A stretch of DNA of 64,000 bases from Bufo bufo (lineage: Eukaryota; Chordata; Amphibia; Anura; Bufonidae): positions 108,226,644-108,290,643 of the forward strand of contig NC_053391.1 in the NCBI RefSeq assembly GCF_905171765.1. The letters are read 5' to 3'. The position numbers and the translations under genes are program-made. The notes under the pieces are model-generated. The model did no database searches, had not been told where the DNA came from, and worked only from the letters and a program-made list of their open reading frames with translations. Positions within the stretch are counted from its first letter, which is position 1. Each line of letters begins with the position of its first letter. Shown one piece after another: positions 10,638-22,160 of the stretch.

Positions 10638-11250
10638 TGGATTCTGATGGATCAGAGGAAGGGCTAAATAATCTGTAACGTCAACACAAACTTACTGCTG
10701 ACACCCTCTCCACTCTGTCAGGGGGGCTCTACTTGTATAAGAGTTTAATAGAACATGTTCTGTAGACATCTATGTGGAATGAGCTGACGTTCAATTGTTT
10801 TATCTAATAGTAGACGCATTTTGGTATATAGATGTCAGTTTCGCCTTATTTCTCCTTTTTACTCTTTAACCCTCTCCTCGGTGAATCATGGATTCGCTTA
10901 CTTACCTAGGATGCGCAAAGCATCCTATATATTAAAAGTGGGTGGCTAATATCCATTACCACCCTTATCTTGAATGATTTATCTCCTGGATATAGCTTTA
11001 CCCAGGAATTTAGCCAAAGGGGTTATATGTATTTCCTTTATGGTGTTAAGAATTATAGATAGCCTTGTGTAGGGCTCTTGAATGGATGCCTTAGTATGAT
11101 AATTGTTTCTGGATATGGTGGTTACGTTTACGATCTGTATTTGTGCCTCAAGATCCAATCCAGCACCCAATTTGTTTTTAAGTCCTTGTAAATCCCACCT
11201 CCCCCTGGGACCTTGCACAGGTATCTTTTGGTTTAGTTTTTCCCTGGGGA
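10638..11250. other. unassigned intergenic sequence
   Basis: I see no coding, repeat or RNA feature I can support here. The minus-strand ORF at 10979-11266 has no recognisable similarity. Confidence 0.4.
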
Positions 11251-11805
11251 TCTGAGTGCTGAGCATGTGTTATCACTTGTGTCATCTGCCCTTCAGGAAG
11301 AGCTTTGCGCTCCACATATCTGTAGCCGTGCGTTCCATTGGCCGGAAACTGTCTGCGCAATATCGCTGGTGTGGAAGCGCTGTATGCGCTCCACAGACCG
11401 GAAGTGGGCGGCACATGCGTTCCACCGGCCAGAAGCACGTCTTCTGACGCCTCTTTTGCACGCCGTGGGATCTGTTTTTAAGGACGACGGTAATTTCATA
11501 TAGGCTCCTGCACCATCACATGTAAGACAGATGGTATACCTCGTTTGGGGCCATCTATATGTAAGTTACATGTTAGTGTTCTGTCATTTCTTTTAAGGCT
11601 GGGACTAATATCTATTTACTAAACTATATATCGGTTTAGGTACTCAGCTACACATGGTGCTTATATGTCATCTTTACTCTGTAGGTATATATCCATCAGC
11701 ATACACAGCGATTATGTACAAGGCCCTTCTGCACACGCCTGATTGAACTTCTAGCATAAGTATTATATACATCTTTACTTTTATCTTTTCCATTTGATAT
11801 GCATC
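11251..11805 (+). promoter_or_regulatory. GC-rich leader of second Penelope element (possible promoter)
   Basis: A CpG-rich block at about 11250-11470 with an ETS-type CCGGAAGT site at 11398-11405, a related GGCCGGAAAC at 11340 and repeated GCGCTCCA words precedes an AT-rich leader ending at the hammerhead. Similar vocabulary recurs at 21720-22160. Position directly upstream of the hammerhead and endonuclease remnant suggests a pseudo-LTR promoter; this is inference. Confidence 0.4.
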
Positions 11806-11850
11806 AGCCCCCTGAGGAACCCATTTGTTTTGGTGGAAACGTGTCGGGGA
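11806..11850 (+). ncRNA. hammerhead ribozyme motif of a second Penelope family
   Basis: Stem I CCCC (11808-11811) pairs with GGGG (11846-11849). Core CUGAGGA (11812-11818) fits the CUGANGA consensus. A weak stem II (CCA/UGG) with a T-rich loop follows. Core GAAA is at 11836-11839, then stem III AC/GU with a two-base loop and C11845 as cleavage residue. The architecture is the same as at 9757-9804 but the sequence is independent. Stem II is imperfect, so activity may be reduced. Confidence 0.6.
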
Positions 11851-12222
11851 AAATGTTTTTGTAAGTCCAATATTTTAGGGACACCCAGGGTCATTTAGGT
11901 ATAGGTACTAGGACGGAGCAATCCCACCATCAGGGGCTGTCTCCGGGCAGAGGCTACAATAGGGTTGGTTCAGGGAAAGAGCAAGGGTTATCGTGTTCTT
12001 ACTATTTTTGGACCCATACGGCCCCCCTGGCCTTCTCCCTTACCTCTGCCATTTTTACCTCTCGGGTATCGTCCCTTGCTTTATGACTCATGTGCATGGT
12101 ATCATGTTGGCAGTAATATCATGATATTATACCTTGTTTGACTAAATTGGCTTATATTTAGCTTTATGGGTGACCTATAATCTTGAGGGTCTCCTTTTTA
12201 AATTATTGACCTATTAAAGTGA

Positions 12223-12955
12223 TTGTTTTTAGGGGTCCGTTTCGTTTTGAGTAATAAATTGCTGACTAATACCTTAAAAAAAGATGCAACTAGGGTACTT
12301 TTTGTGAGCACTTATGGACAACATAGTAACAGAATTGGTCAGATCATACGAGAGAATTGGGACATTATCCGGAGAGGTCATCCAAATGTAGAGATGTTCA
12401 AAGAGCCCCCCCATTATGGCCTATAAGAGGCCAAAGGATTTAAAAGATCTTTTTGTAAAATCGGATATAGGCCCATCAGAAGGATTGACACAGACCTTTT
12501 TAGCCCCTCCGAAAAAGGGTTGTTACCCATGTTCGAACTGCAGTAACTGCAACGCTATGCTAAAAGGTCCATATTTTTCTCATCCTCGAACAGGCAAACA
12601 ATAAAAGATCAAACATTTTTTAACCTGTCAGACATCATATGTGATATACACATTACAGTGTCTGTGTGGTCTCCTTTATGTAGGAGAAACCACAATTGAA
12701 TGTAGGGAACGTATCACGAAACACAAGTCCACTATACGGAAAAAGAATGTGGAACAGCCGGTTCCTAGATATTTTTTGCAGGCTAAATACAATATTAGCC
12801 AACTACGCTTCCGGATCATTGATCATATTCCCAGACAAAGAAGAGGTGGCGACAGAGAAAAACTTTTGAAACATTGTGAATTAAAATGGATTTATGAATT
12901 GGACACATTGACACCTAAGGGCATGAATATTGACTTTGCATTAACCCCTTTTCTT
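12223..12955 (+). pseudogene. Penelope RT C-terminus and GIY-YIG endonuclease remnant (second family)
   Basis: Three frame-shifted pieces form one decayed reading unit. The first piece (12223-12426) has the STY...R.I...W.II block that follows the RT thumb. The second (12416-12604) has KRPKDLKDLFVKSD and a Cys cluster (CYPCSNCSNC) ending HPRTGK. The third (12641-12955) is a GIY-YIG domain with YTLQCLCGLLYVGET, an Arg, then ITKHKSTIRKK, and a C-terminal EL(K/D) block. The cysteine linker and endonuclease are typical of Penelope-like proteins but distinct from copies A-C. The catalytic RT core is missing between the hammerhead leader and 12223, so this is an internally deleted element. An in-frame stop follows HPRTGKQ. 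Confidence 0.75.
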
Positions 12956-13373
12956 TGAATCTTTCTTCAAGTAGGCTCAAGATGTTTGCTTAACCCCTTA
13001 GGGACGCATGACGTACCGATACGGCATATTTCCCGAGTCCTTAAGGACCCATGACGTACCGGTACGTCAAGGCTTTAAAATGCGATTGTGGCGCCGCGGG
13101 GGTTAATCGGAACGGGATTCCCGCTGAAATCATTCAGCGGGCATCCTGTCACAGCGCCGTATTGGGCGATCGCCGCAAACCGCAGGTCAATTCAGACCGT
13201 GGGGATCAGAAACTTTAAAATGCCCAAAACGTAGATTTTTTCACCCTGAATGATTTTATGCCGGCGGGTGGTGCAGGGGGGGTTGCAGGCGGTGCGGGAG
13301 GCGGGCGGTGCGGCAGGCGGGATCGCGATCCCCTGCCCGCCTCCTCTTGAATATTCATTGGTGTCCAGTGGTT

Positions 13374-13819
13374 ATACCAGAGTGTCAGCACATTGCTGAC
13401 ACTCTGGTATAAACGGCTGACATCTGTGCTGTGATGTCAGCCGTTTAACCCTTTCCATACCGCGGTCCATACGGACCACTGTATGGAAAAGGTTAACAGT
13501 CAGGGAGATCCCTCCCTCTCCCATTGGGAGGCTGCTGTGCCTTTGCAGCCCCCGGACAGGATGGGGTGACAGAGGGAGAGAGCCCCCCTCCTTACCCTTC
13601 CCCGTCTGCTCAGTTGTGGCAGACGGGGAAGGTTCCTATGGCAACAGGACGCCTTCTCAGGCATCCTGCTGTCCATGGTGCTGAACAGATCTGTGCTAAA
13701 GGCATAGATCTGTTCAGACAAAGTGTAAGTAAAATACAGTACAATACACTATATAGTGTACTGTACTGTAATATGCAGACATCAGACCCACTTGGATCTT
13801 CAAGAACCAAGTGGGTCTG
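13374..13819. repeat. chain of at least seven adjacent hairpins in element X
   Basis: Consecutive inverted repeats with small loops are: 13374-13390/13394-13410; 13411-13424/13433-13446; 13450-13468/13473-13492 (imperfect); 13596-13609/13619-13632; 13681-13692/13706-13717; 13736-13751/13754-13769; 13783-13795/13807-13819. A weaker one lies at about 13505-13580. Arms of 12-20 bp are perfect or nearly so. The same series occurs in reverse order in element Y (19640-20107). Confidence 0.85.
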
Positions 13820-14489
13820 GGTCAAAAAAATGTAAAAAAAAAAAGGGAAAAAAGGAAAGATAAAAAAAAACACATTTATCACTGAATAAAAAAAAATATA
13901 TACACTACACATATTAGGTATCGCCGTGTCCGTAACGACCTGATCTATAAAACGGTCATGTTACTTTCCCCGCACGGTGAACGCCATAAAAATAAAAAAA
14001 TAAAAACTATGAGAAAATTGAAATTTTGCCCACCTTACTTCCCAAAAAAGGTAATAGAAAGTGATCAAAAAAGTCGCATGTACGCCAAAATAGTACCAAT
14101 CAAACCGTCATCTCATCCCGCAAACATCATACCCTACCCAAGGTAATCGCCCCAAAACTGAAAAAACTATGGCTCTTAGACTATGGAAACACTAAAACAT
14201 GATTTTTTTTTTTATTTCAAAAATGAAATCATTGTGTAAAACTTACATAAATAAAAAAAATTGTATACATATTAGGTATCGCCGCGTCCGTGACAACCTG
14301 CTCTATAAAAATACCACATGATCTAACCTGTCAGATGAATGTTGTAAATAATGAGAAAAAAAAACTGTGCCAAAAAAAGCTATTTCTTGTTATCTTGCCT
14401 TATATTACAAAAAGTGTAATATAGAGCAACCAAAAATCATATGTACCCTAAACTAGTACCAACAAAACTGCCACCTTATCCCGTAGTTT

Positions 14490-15240
14490 CTAAAATGGGG
14501 TCACTTTTTTGGCGTTTCTACTCTAGGGGTGCATCAGGGGGGCTTCAAATGTGACATGGTGTCAAAAAAAACAGTCCAGCAAAATCTGCCTTCCAAAAAA
14601 CCGTATGGCATTCCTTTCCTTCTGCGCCCTGCCGTGTGCCCGTACAGCAGTTTACGACCACATATGGGGTGTTTTTGTAAACTACAGAATCAGGGCCATA
14701 AATAATGAGTTTTGTTTGGCTGTTAACCCTTGCTTTGTTACTGGAAAAAATGGATTAAAATGGAAAATTTGCCAAAAAATCTAAATTCTGAAATGTTATC
14801 ACCATTTGCCATTAACTCTTGTGGAACACCTAAAGGGTTAACGACGTTTGTAAAATCAGTTTTGAATACCTTGAGGGGTGTAGTTTCTTAGATGGGGTCA
14901 CTTTTATGGAGTTTCTACTCTTGGGGTGCATCAGGGGGGCTTCAAATGGGACATTGGTGTAAAAAAAAACAGTCCAGCAAAATCTGTCTTCCAAAAACCA
15001 TACGGCGCACCTTTCCCTCTACGCCCTACTGTGTGCCCGTACAGTAGTTTACGGCCACATATGGGGTGTTTCTGCAAACTACAGAATCGGGCAATAAATA
15101 TAGCATTTTGTTTGGCTGTTAACCCTTGCTTTGTTACTGGAAAAAATGGATTAAAATGGAAAATTTGCCAAAAAATCTAAATTCTGAAATGTTATCACCA
15201 TTTGCCATTAACTCTTGTGGAACACCTAAAGGGTTAACGA
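14490..15240 (+). repeat. ~360-bp tandem duplication inside element X
   Basis: 14490-14865 and 14875-15240 repeat the same series: ATGGGGTCACTTTT, a GCATCAGGGGGGCTTCAAATG-like block, CGTACAG, CCACATATGGGGTG and the block ending TTAACGACGTTTGTAAAAT. The short ORFs in both halves (14551-14784, 14926-15180) encode matching peptides only because the DNA is duplicated. Element Y holds a similar pair at 17880-18650. Confidence 0.7.
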
Positions 15241-15954
15241 CGTTTGTAAAATGAGTTTTGAATACCTTGGGGGGTGTAGTTTCTAGAATGGGTGGTTTCT
15301 ATTATGTAAGCCTCACAAAGTGACTTCAGACCTGAACTGGTCCCTAAAAAGTGGGTTTTCAAAATATCAATTTTTAAGATTTGCTTCTAAACTTCTAAGC
15401 CTTGTAACATCCTCCAAAAATAAAATATCATTCCCAAATTGATCCCAACATGAAGTAGACATATGGGGAATGTAAAGTAATAACTATTTTTGTAGGTATT
15501 ACTATGTATTATAGAAGTAGAGAAATTGAAACTTGGAAATTTTCTATTTTTTTAAAAAATGTTGGTAAATTTGGTATTTTTTTATAAATAAAAATGATTT
15601 TTTTTTTTTACTTCATTTTACCAGTGTCATGAAGTACAATATGTGATGAAAAAACTATCTCAGAATGGCCTGGATAAGTCAAAGCGTTTTAAAGTTATCA
15701 CCACTTAAAGTGACACTGGTCAGATTAGCAAAAAATGGCCTGGTCCTTAAGGTGAAATAGGGCTGAGCCCTTAAGGGATTAAATATCTCTGTAATAATAA
15801 TTTGTTTTTATCCTCTAGGAATACAAACTTCTGTCGTACTTTATGGACTTATCACTTTTTTCCCTTATAGAAACATCGAATGTGTCGGCAGATAAGAACC
15901 ATTTGGCCCATCTTGTCTGCCCAATATACTGAATACTATGAATAGCCCCTGGCC

Positions 15955-17337
15955 CTATCTTATATGAAGGATGGCCTTATACCTATCCCATGCATGCTTA
16001 AACTCCTTCACTGTATTTGCAGCTTCCACTTCTGCAGGAAGGCTATTCCATGCATCCACTACTCTCTCAGTAAAGTAATACTTCCTGATATTACTTTTAA
16101 ACCTTTGCCCCTCTAATTTAAAACTATGTCCTCTTGTAGCAGTTTTTCTTCTTTTAAATATTCTGTCCTCTTTTACCTTGTTGATTCCCTTTATGTATTT
16201 AAAAGTTTCTATCATATCCCCTCTGTCTCGTCTTTCTTCCAAGCTATACATGTTAAGGTCCTTTAATCTTTCCTGATAAGTTTTATCCTGAAATCCATGT
16301 ACTGGTTTAGTAGCTCTTCTCTGAACTCTCTCCAAAGTATCAATATCCTTCTGGAGATATGGTCTCCAGTACTGCGCACAATACTCCAAATGAGGTCTCA
16401 CTAGTGCTCTGTAGAGCGGCATGAGCACCTCCCTCTTTCTACTGGTAATGCCTCTCCCTATACACCCAAGCATTCTGCTAGCATTTCCTGCTGCTCTATG
16501 ACATTGTCTGCTTACCTTTAAGTCTTCTGAAATATTGACCCCTAAATCCCTTTCCTCAGATACTGAGGTTAGGACTGTATCACTGATTTAATATTCTGCT
16601 CTTGGGTTTTTACGTCCCAGGTGCATTATCTTGCACTTATCAACATTAAATTTTAGTTGCCAGATTTTTGACCATTCCTCTAGTTTTCCTAAATCCTTTT
16701 CCATTTGGTGTAATCCTCCAGGAACATCAACCCGGTTACAAATCTTTGTGTCATCAGCAAAAAGACACACCTTACCATCGAGGCCTTCTGCAATTTCGCT
16801 GATATATTAAACAATATGGGTCCCAGAACAGATCCCTGAGGTACCCCACTGGTAACAATACTATGGTCTGAATATACTCCATTGACTACAACCCTCTGTT
16901 GTCTGTCCCTCAGCCACTGCCTAATCCATTCAACAATATGGGAGTCCAAGCCCAAAGACTGTAATTTATTGATAAGCCTTCTATGTGGGACAGTATAAAA
17001 AGCCTTACTAAAATCTAGATAAGCGATGTCTACTGCACCTCCGCCATCTATTATTTTAGTCACCCAATCAAAAAAAAATCAATAAGATTAGTTTGACATG
17101 ATCTCCCTGAAGTAAACCCATGCTGTTTTTCATCTTTCAATCCATGGGATTTTAGATGTTCCACAATCCTCTCCTTAAGTATGCTTTCCATTAATTTTCC
17201 GACTATTGAGGTCAGGCTTACTGGCCTATAGTTGCCCGATTCCTCTCTACTGCCTTTCTTGTGAATGGGCACAACATTTGCTAATTTCCAATCTTTTGGG
17301 ACGACTCCTGTTACCAGTAATTGGTTAAATAAATCTG
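15955..17337 (-). pseudogene. CR1 reverse transcriptase (3' part), broken
   Basis: The minus strand encodes in order: PIHKKGSREESGNYRPVSLT (RT motif 1/2 region), QHGFTSGRSCQTNL, DFSKAF (motif A, catalytic Asp), SGVPQGSVLGP (motif B), FADDTK (motif C, catalytic Asp pair), KCKIMHLG, and a C-terminal region with LEYCAQYWRPY and RDRGDMIE blocks up to HIR at 15955. The frame is broken near 17063 and 16800 and in the gap 16588-16473. These blocks are diagnostic of CR1-clade LINEs. The protein would perform target-primed reverse transcription. It continues upstream across element Y at 20531. Confidence 0.82.
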
Positions 17338-20300
17338 TTAACCCCTTAAGGACTCAGCCCTATTTCACCTTAAGGACTTGGCCATTTTTTGCAAATCCGA
17401 CCAGTGTCACTTTAAGTGCTGATAACTTTAAAACGTTTTGACTTACCCAGGCCGTTCTGAGATTGTTTTTTCATCACATATTGTACTTCATGACACTGCT
17501 AAAATTGGGTCAAAAAAGTTAATTTTTTTACATAAAAAAAACCATATTTACCAAAAATTTTGAAAAATTTGCAAATTTCAAAGTTTCAGTTTCTCTACTT
17601 CTGTAATACATAGTAATACCCCCAAAAATTGTGATGACTTTACATTCCCCATATGTCTACTTCATGTTTGTAGCATTTTGGGAATGATATTTTATTTTTT
17701 GGGGATGTTACAAGGCTTAGAAGTTTAGAAGCAAATCTTGAAATTTTTCAGAAATTTACAAAAACCCCATTTTTAGGGACCACTACAGGTCTGAAGTCAC
17801 TTTGCGAGGCTTACATAATAGAAACCGCCCAAAAATGACCCCATTCTATAAACTACACCCCTAAAGGTATTCAAAACTGATTTTACAAACTTCGTTAACC
17901 CTTTAGGTGTTGCACAAGAGTTATTGGCAAATGGGGATGAAATTTGAGAATTTCATTTTTTTGCCTAATTTTCCATTTTAACCCATTTTTTCCACTAACA
18001 AAGCAAGGGTTAACAGCCAAACAAGACTGTATCTTTATTGCCCTGACTCTGCCGTTTACAGAAACACCCCATATGTGGCCGTAAACTACTGTACGGGCAC
18101 ACAGTAGGGCGTAGAGGGAAAGGTGCGCCGTATGGTTTTTGGAAGCCCGATTTTGCTGGACTGGTTTTTTGACACCATGTCCCATTTGAAGCCCCCCTGA
18201 TGCACCCCTAGAGTAGAAACTCCATAAAAGCGACCCCATCTAAGAAACTACACCACTCAAGGTATTCAAAACTGATTTTACAAACTTTGTTAACCCTTTA
18301 GGTGTTGCACAAGATTTACTGGAAAATAGAGATACAATTTCAAAATTTCACTTTTTTGGCAGATTTTCCATTTTAATATTTTTTTTCCAGTTACAAAGCA
18401 AGGGTTAACAGTCAAACAAAACTCATTATTTATTGCCCTGACTCTGCCGTTTACAGAAACACCCCATATGTGGTCATAAACCGCTGTACGGGCACGCGGC
18501 AGGGTGCAGAAGGAAAGGAATGCCATAGGGTTTTTGGAAGGCAGATTTTTCTGGACTGGTTTTTTTGACGCCATGTCCCATTTGAAGCCCCCCTGATGCA
18601 CCCCCAGAGTAGAAACTCCAAAAAAGTGACCCCATTTTAGAAACTACGGGATAGGGTGGCAGTTTTGTTGGTACTAGTTTAGGGTACATATGATTTTTGG
18701 TTGCTCTATATTACACTTTTTTGTGCGGCAAAGTAACAAGAAATAGATTTTTTGGCACGTTTTTTTTTTGTTATTTACAAAATTCATCTGACAGGTTAGA
18801 TCATGTGGTAATTTTATAGAGCAGGTTGTCACGGACGCGGTGATACCTAATATGTATACAATTTTTTTTATTTATGTAAGTTTTACACAATGATTTCATT
18901 TTTAAAACAAAAAAAATGTTTTAGTGTCTCCATAGTCTAAGATCCATAGTTTTTTTTATTTTTTGGGCGATTATCTTAAGTAGGGTCTCATTTTTTGAGG
19001 GATGAGATGACGGTTTGATTGGCACTATTTTGGGGTGCATATGACTTTTTGATCGCTTGCTATTACACTTTTTGTGACGTAAGATGACAAAAAATTGCTT
19101 TTTTTACACCGTTTTTATTTTTATTTTTTTACGGTGGTCACCTGAGGGGTTAGTTAGTGTGATATTTTTATAGAGCCGGTCGATACGAACGCGGCGATAC
19201 CTAATATGTATACTTTTTTTTTACTTATTTAAGTTTTACGCAATGATTTCATTTTTGAAACAAAAAAAATCATGTTTTAGTGTTTCCATAGTTTTTTCAG
19301 TTTTTGGGCGATTATCTTGGGTAGGGTATGATTTTGCGGGATGAGATGACGGCTTGATTGGTACTATTTTGGCGTACATGCGATTTTTTTGATCACTTTC
19401 TATTACCTTTTTTGGGAACTAAGGTGGGCAAAATTTCAATTTCCTAATAGTTTTTATTTTTTTATTTTTATGGGCGTTCACCGTGCGGGGAAAGTAACAT
19501 GACCATTTTATAGATCAGGTCGTTACGGACGCGGCGATACCAAACATGTGTAGGGAATTTTTATTTCTTTATTTTTAATCAGTGATAAATGTGTTTTTTG
19601 ATTTTTACTTTTTTTCACTTTTTTTTACTTTTTTTTTGACCCAGACCCACTTGGTTCTTGAAGATCCAGTGGGTCTGATGTCTGTATAATACAGTACAGT
19701 ACAATATATAGTGTACTGTACTGTATTTTACTTACACTTTGTCTGAACAGATCTCTGCCTTTAGAACAGATCTGTTCAGCACCATGGACAGCAGGATGCC
19801 TGAGGCGGCGTCCTGTTGCCATGGGAACCTTCCCCGTCTGCTCAGTACTGGTCAGAACTTTGCAGACGGGGAAGGGTAAGGATGGGGCTGTCAGGGGGCT
19901 GTCTGGGGGCTCTCTCCCTCTCCATTGGGGGGCTGCAAAGGCACTGCAGCCCCCCGATGGGAGAGGGAGGGAGCTCCCTCTTACTGTTAACTTTTTCCAT
20001 ACAGCGGTCCGTACGGACCGCGGTATGGAAAGGGTTAAACGGCTGACATCTGCACAGATGTCAGCCGTTTATACTAGGGTGTCAGCAATGTGCTGACACC
20101 CTGGTATAACCACTAGACGCCAACAAATTTTAAAGGGGAGGCTGGCGGGGGATCGCGATCCCGCCTGCCGCATCGCCCGCCTCCCGCACCGCCCCCACCG
20201 CCCACAACTCCCCCCCTGCATTACCCGCCGGCAAAAAATCATGCAGGGGTGCAGGGGGGGTGTAAAATCTATGTTTGAGGGACACTAAAGTTTCTGATCC

Positions 20301-20530
20301 CCGCGGTCCCTGCAAAAAGTGCAGCAAACCGCGGGTCTGAATTGACCTGCGGTTTGCGGCGATCGCCGATAGGGGGGGTCACATGAATGATTTCAGCCGG
20401 CATCCCGTTCCCATTAACCCCCGCGGCGCCGGAATCTGCATTTAAAGTTAGGACGTACCGGTACACCCTGAGCCCTCAAGGACTCGGGAAATAGGGTATA
20501 CCGGTACGCCCTGCGTCCTTAAGGGGTTAA
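17338..20530 (-). mobile_element. TTAA-flanked non-autonomous element Y (3.19 kb) inserted in CR1
   Basis: TTAA lies at 17338-17341 and 20527-20530. Relative to X it is reversed: the CCTTAAGGACTCAGCCCTA end is on the left and the GTACCGGTAC end on the right. Removing it and one TTAA leaves the CR1 frame continuous, so insertion at TTAA is directly supported. The 400 bp length excess over X lies mostly in the AT-rich middle. No transposase frame was found. Confidence 0.85.
19640..20107. repeat. hairpin chain in element Y
   Basis: This is the reverse-order counterpart of the X chain: CAGACCCACTTGG type (19643-19680), an ACAGTACAGTAC type (about 19690-19725), an AACAGATCT type (about 19746-19780), CCTTCCCCGTCTGC type with a longer loop (19830-19876), a G/C-rich one (about 19910-19975), a GCGGTCC type (about 19993-20035), AAACGGCTGACATCTG (20038-20071) and a GTGTCAGCA type (about 20076-20107). 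Arms are better conserved between X and Y than several loops. Confidence 0.82.
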
Positions 20531-21545
20531 TGGTTTTGCTAGTTACCTGGTAAGCTCTTTTAATAGCTTTGGGTGTATCCCATCAGGCCCCTGTGACTTA
20601 TTTGTATTAATTTTAGACAGCTGACTTAGAACCTTTTCCTCTGTAAAGACACATGCATCAAAAGATTCATTAGTCTAACTGAGGTCCTTTTCCTTCATTT
20701 TCCTTTGTAAAAAACTGAACAGAAGTATTTATTGAGGCAGTCAGCTAGTTCTTTATCTTCTTCCATATACCTTTCTTCTTTTGTTTTTAATTTGATAATG
20801 CCTTGTTTTAGTTTCCTTCTTTCATTTATGTATCTGAAGAATGTCTTATCACCTTTTTTCACTGACTGAGCTAATTTCTCTTCTGCCTGTGCTTTAGAAG
20901 CTCTTATAACTTGCTTGGCGTCTCTCTGCCTAATCTTATAAATTTGCCTGTCATACTCTTTTTTTAGTTTTTATAAATACTAAATGCTATCTTTTTGTTT
21001 TTAATGATTTTGGCCACTTCTGCTGAGTACCACAGTGGTCTCTTCCTTTTTTTGCTTTTACTGACAAGCCTAATGCAATTATCTGTTGCCTTCAATAGTG
21101 CCACTTTTAAGTAGTCCCATTTCTCCTGGACTCCATTGAAACTGTTCCAATCTGATAGGGATTCATATACCACTAATCTAATTTTAGAAAAGTCAGTTTT
21201 ACTAAAATCTAAAACTTTAGTTTTGTGTGGTGAGACTCCGTCACTGTACTTATAGTAAACCACACTGACTGGTGATCACTAGATACTAAGCTTTCCCCTA
21301 CAGTAATATCAGATACCAAATTCTCATTTGTGAATACTAAATCTAAAATGGCCTCCTTCCGGGTTGGCTCCTCCACTACTTGCTGTAGAGATAATCCCAG
21401 TAGGGAATTTAGAATATCTGTACTCCTGGCAGAACTAGCTATTTTGGTTTTCCAGTTTACATTAGGAAGATTGAAGTCTCCCATAATGATAACTTCCCCT
21501 ATCAATGTCATTTTAGCTATTTCCTCAACTAGTAGATCATCACTT
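20531..21545 (-). pseudogene. CR1 endonuclease C-terminus and RT N-terminal region, broken
   Basis: Upstream half of the same CR1. An APE-type endonuclease tail (VIIMGDFNLPNVNW, LDLVFTN, SDHQSVWF, the last carrying the catalytic SDH) lies at about 21511-21209. A linker follows (KVLDFSKTDFSKI, RKRPLWYSAEVAK), then a region with QGPDGIHPK, which opens the RT domain. The GDFN Asp/Asn and SDH residues are present. The frame has stops, including TAA a few codons before the element Y insertion. The endonuclease N-terminus is absent. Confidence 0.8.
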
Positions 21546-22160
21546 CAACACGTGGTTTGTTTAAGCACAGGGACCCACATGACTCCTATTAACTTTCAAG
21601 TACTAGCTTTACTTCCTTTTATATGTTTTTGACTACAGAGGGAATTAGCATTAGATTGTGAGCATTTCGTTATATTTTAATGCGCTTTATTTGCCTTCCC
21701 CAACAGCATGACACGCAACAGCAATTTAGCCAATCACACTTCAGCCATTCTGCGCATGTCCCCTTTGTTATTACATTAACCGGAAGTAACACTCCGGATG
21801 AATACTTGTGGAACGCAAATGCGTTCCAACTTGCGCATGTCACGCTTGCCAACCAAATAAACCGGAAGTGACATACTGATAGTGCCTCATTCGCCAGCCA
21901 CACGAACCGGAAGTGACGTACTGGCAGCGCCGGGACCGCTCCATACTGCAGACTGAGTTTGCCCCACAGGCGCATTATAGTTGGCAAAACACTAGGTGAC
22001 CCTTACAGATTATTTTATTCGTTAGCCTCTTTAATGCCATATGAAAGAGAAATGCGCACCGGAAGTAATTCCCCGGAAGTAATGTCATGGAGTGCATCTG
22101 CGTTCCATTGGCACATGCGGGAACAACATGTACACTTGGCGTCCCACATGATTCCATGCC
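21546..22160. promoter_or_regulatory. CpG-rich block with five ETS-type sites
   Basis: CCGGAAGT occurs at 21780-21787, 21862-21869, 21907-21914, 22059-22066 and 22073-22080, all on the plus strand. A near-palindrome with GGAACGC and GCGTTCC arms lies at 21810-21827. Vocabulary resembles the leader at 11250-11470, so it may be a Penelope pseudo-LTR fragment. ETS factors such as GABPA bind ACCGGAAGTG; function here is inference. Confidence 0.4.

Larger units (their letters stand above)
12990..15782 (+). mobile_element. TTAA-flanked non-autonomous element X (2.79 kb)
   Basis: TTAA lies at 12990-12993 and 15779-15782. Termini share the imperfect inverted motif CCCCTTA(A/G)GG(A/G)C. The same element occurs inverted at 17338-20530. 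The TTAA duplication and CCC-starting ends are piggyBac-like, though Kolobok elements also use TTAA. No transposase frame was found. Contents in order: CpG-rich left end with GTACCGGTAC palindromes, a hairpin chain (13374-13819), AT-rich sequence with repeated ATTAGGTATCGCCG words, a tandem duplication (14490-15240), and a right end with GGTCCTTAAGG. Confidence 0.75.
15868..21545 (-). mobile_element. CR1-type LINE, 5'-truncated, interrupted by element Y
   Basis: A minus-strand non-LTR retrotransposon lies in two parts, 20531-21545 and 15868-17337, separated by the TTAA element Y. The 5' end starts within the endonuclease domain near 21545, and the 3' tail ends near 15868 by the TGTCGGCAGATAAGAACCAT block (plus-strand reading). 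Without the insert the LINE is about 2.5 kb. The 5' truncation is typical of LINE integration. The 15783-15867 stretch looks like remaining 3' sequence of the second Penelope element. Confidence 0.8.

Noticed and set aside
9797..10678. Open frame of 293 codons, Leu/Ala/Pro-rich
   Set aside because: Lies in a minisatellite whose units are mostly multiples of three. Several frames are open at once and the protein is just the repeat translated.
13610..13912. Minus-strand ORF with a hydrophobic Phe-rich stretch
   Set aside because: Produced by poly-T/poly-A sequence and hairpins in element X; no homology recognised.
14551..15180. Two similar short ORFs that might be a duplicated gene
   Set aside because: They lie in the non-coding tandem duplication of a non-autonomous element; similarity is at DNA level and mirrored in element Y on the other strand.
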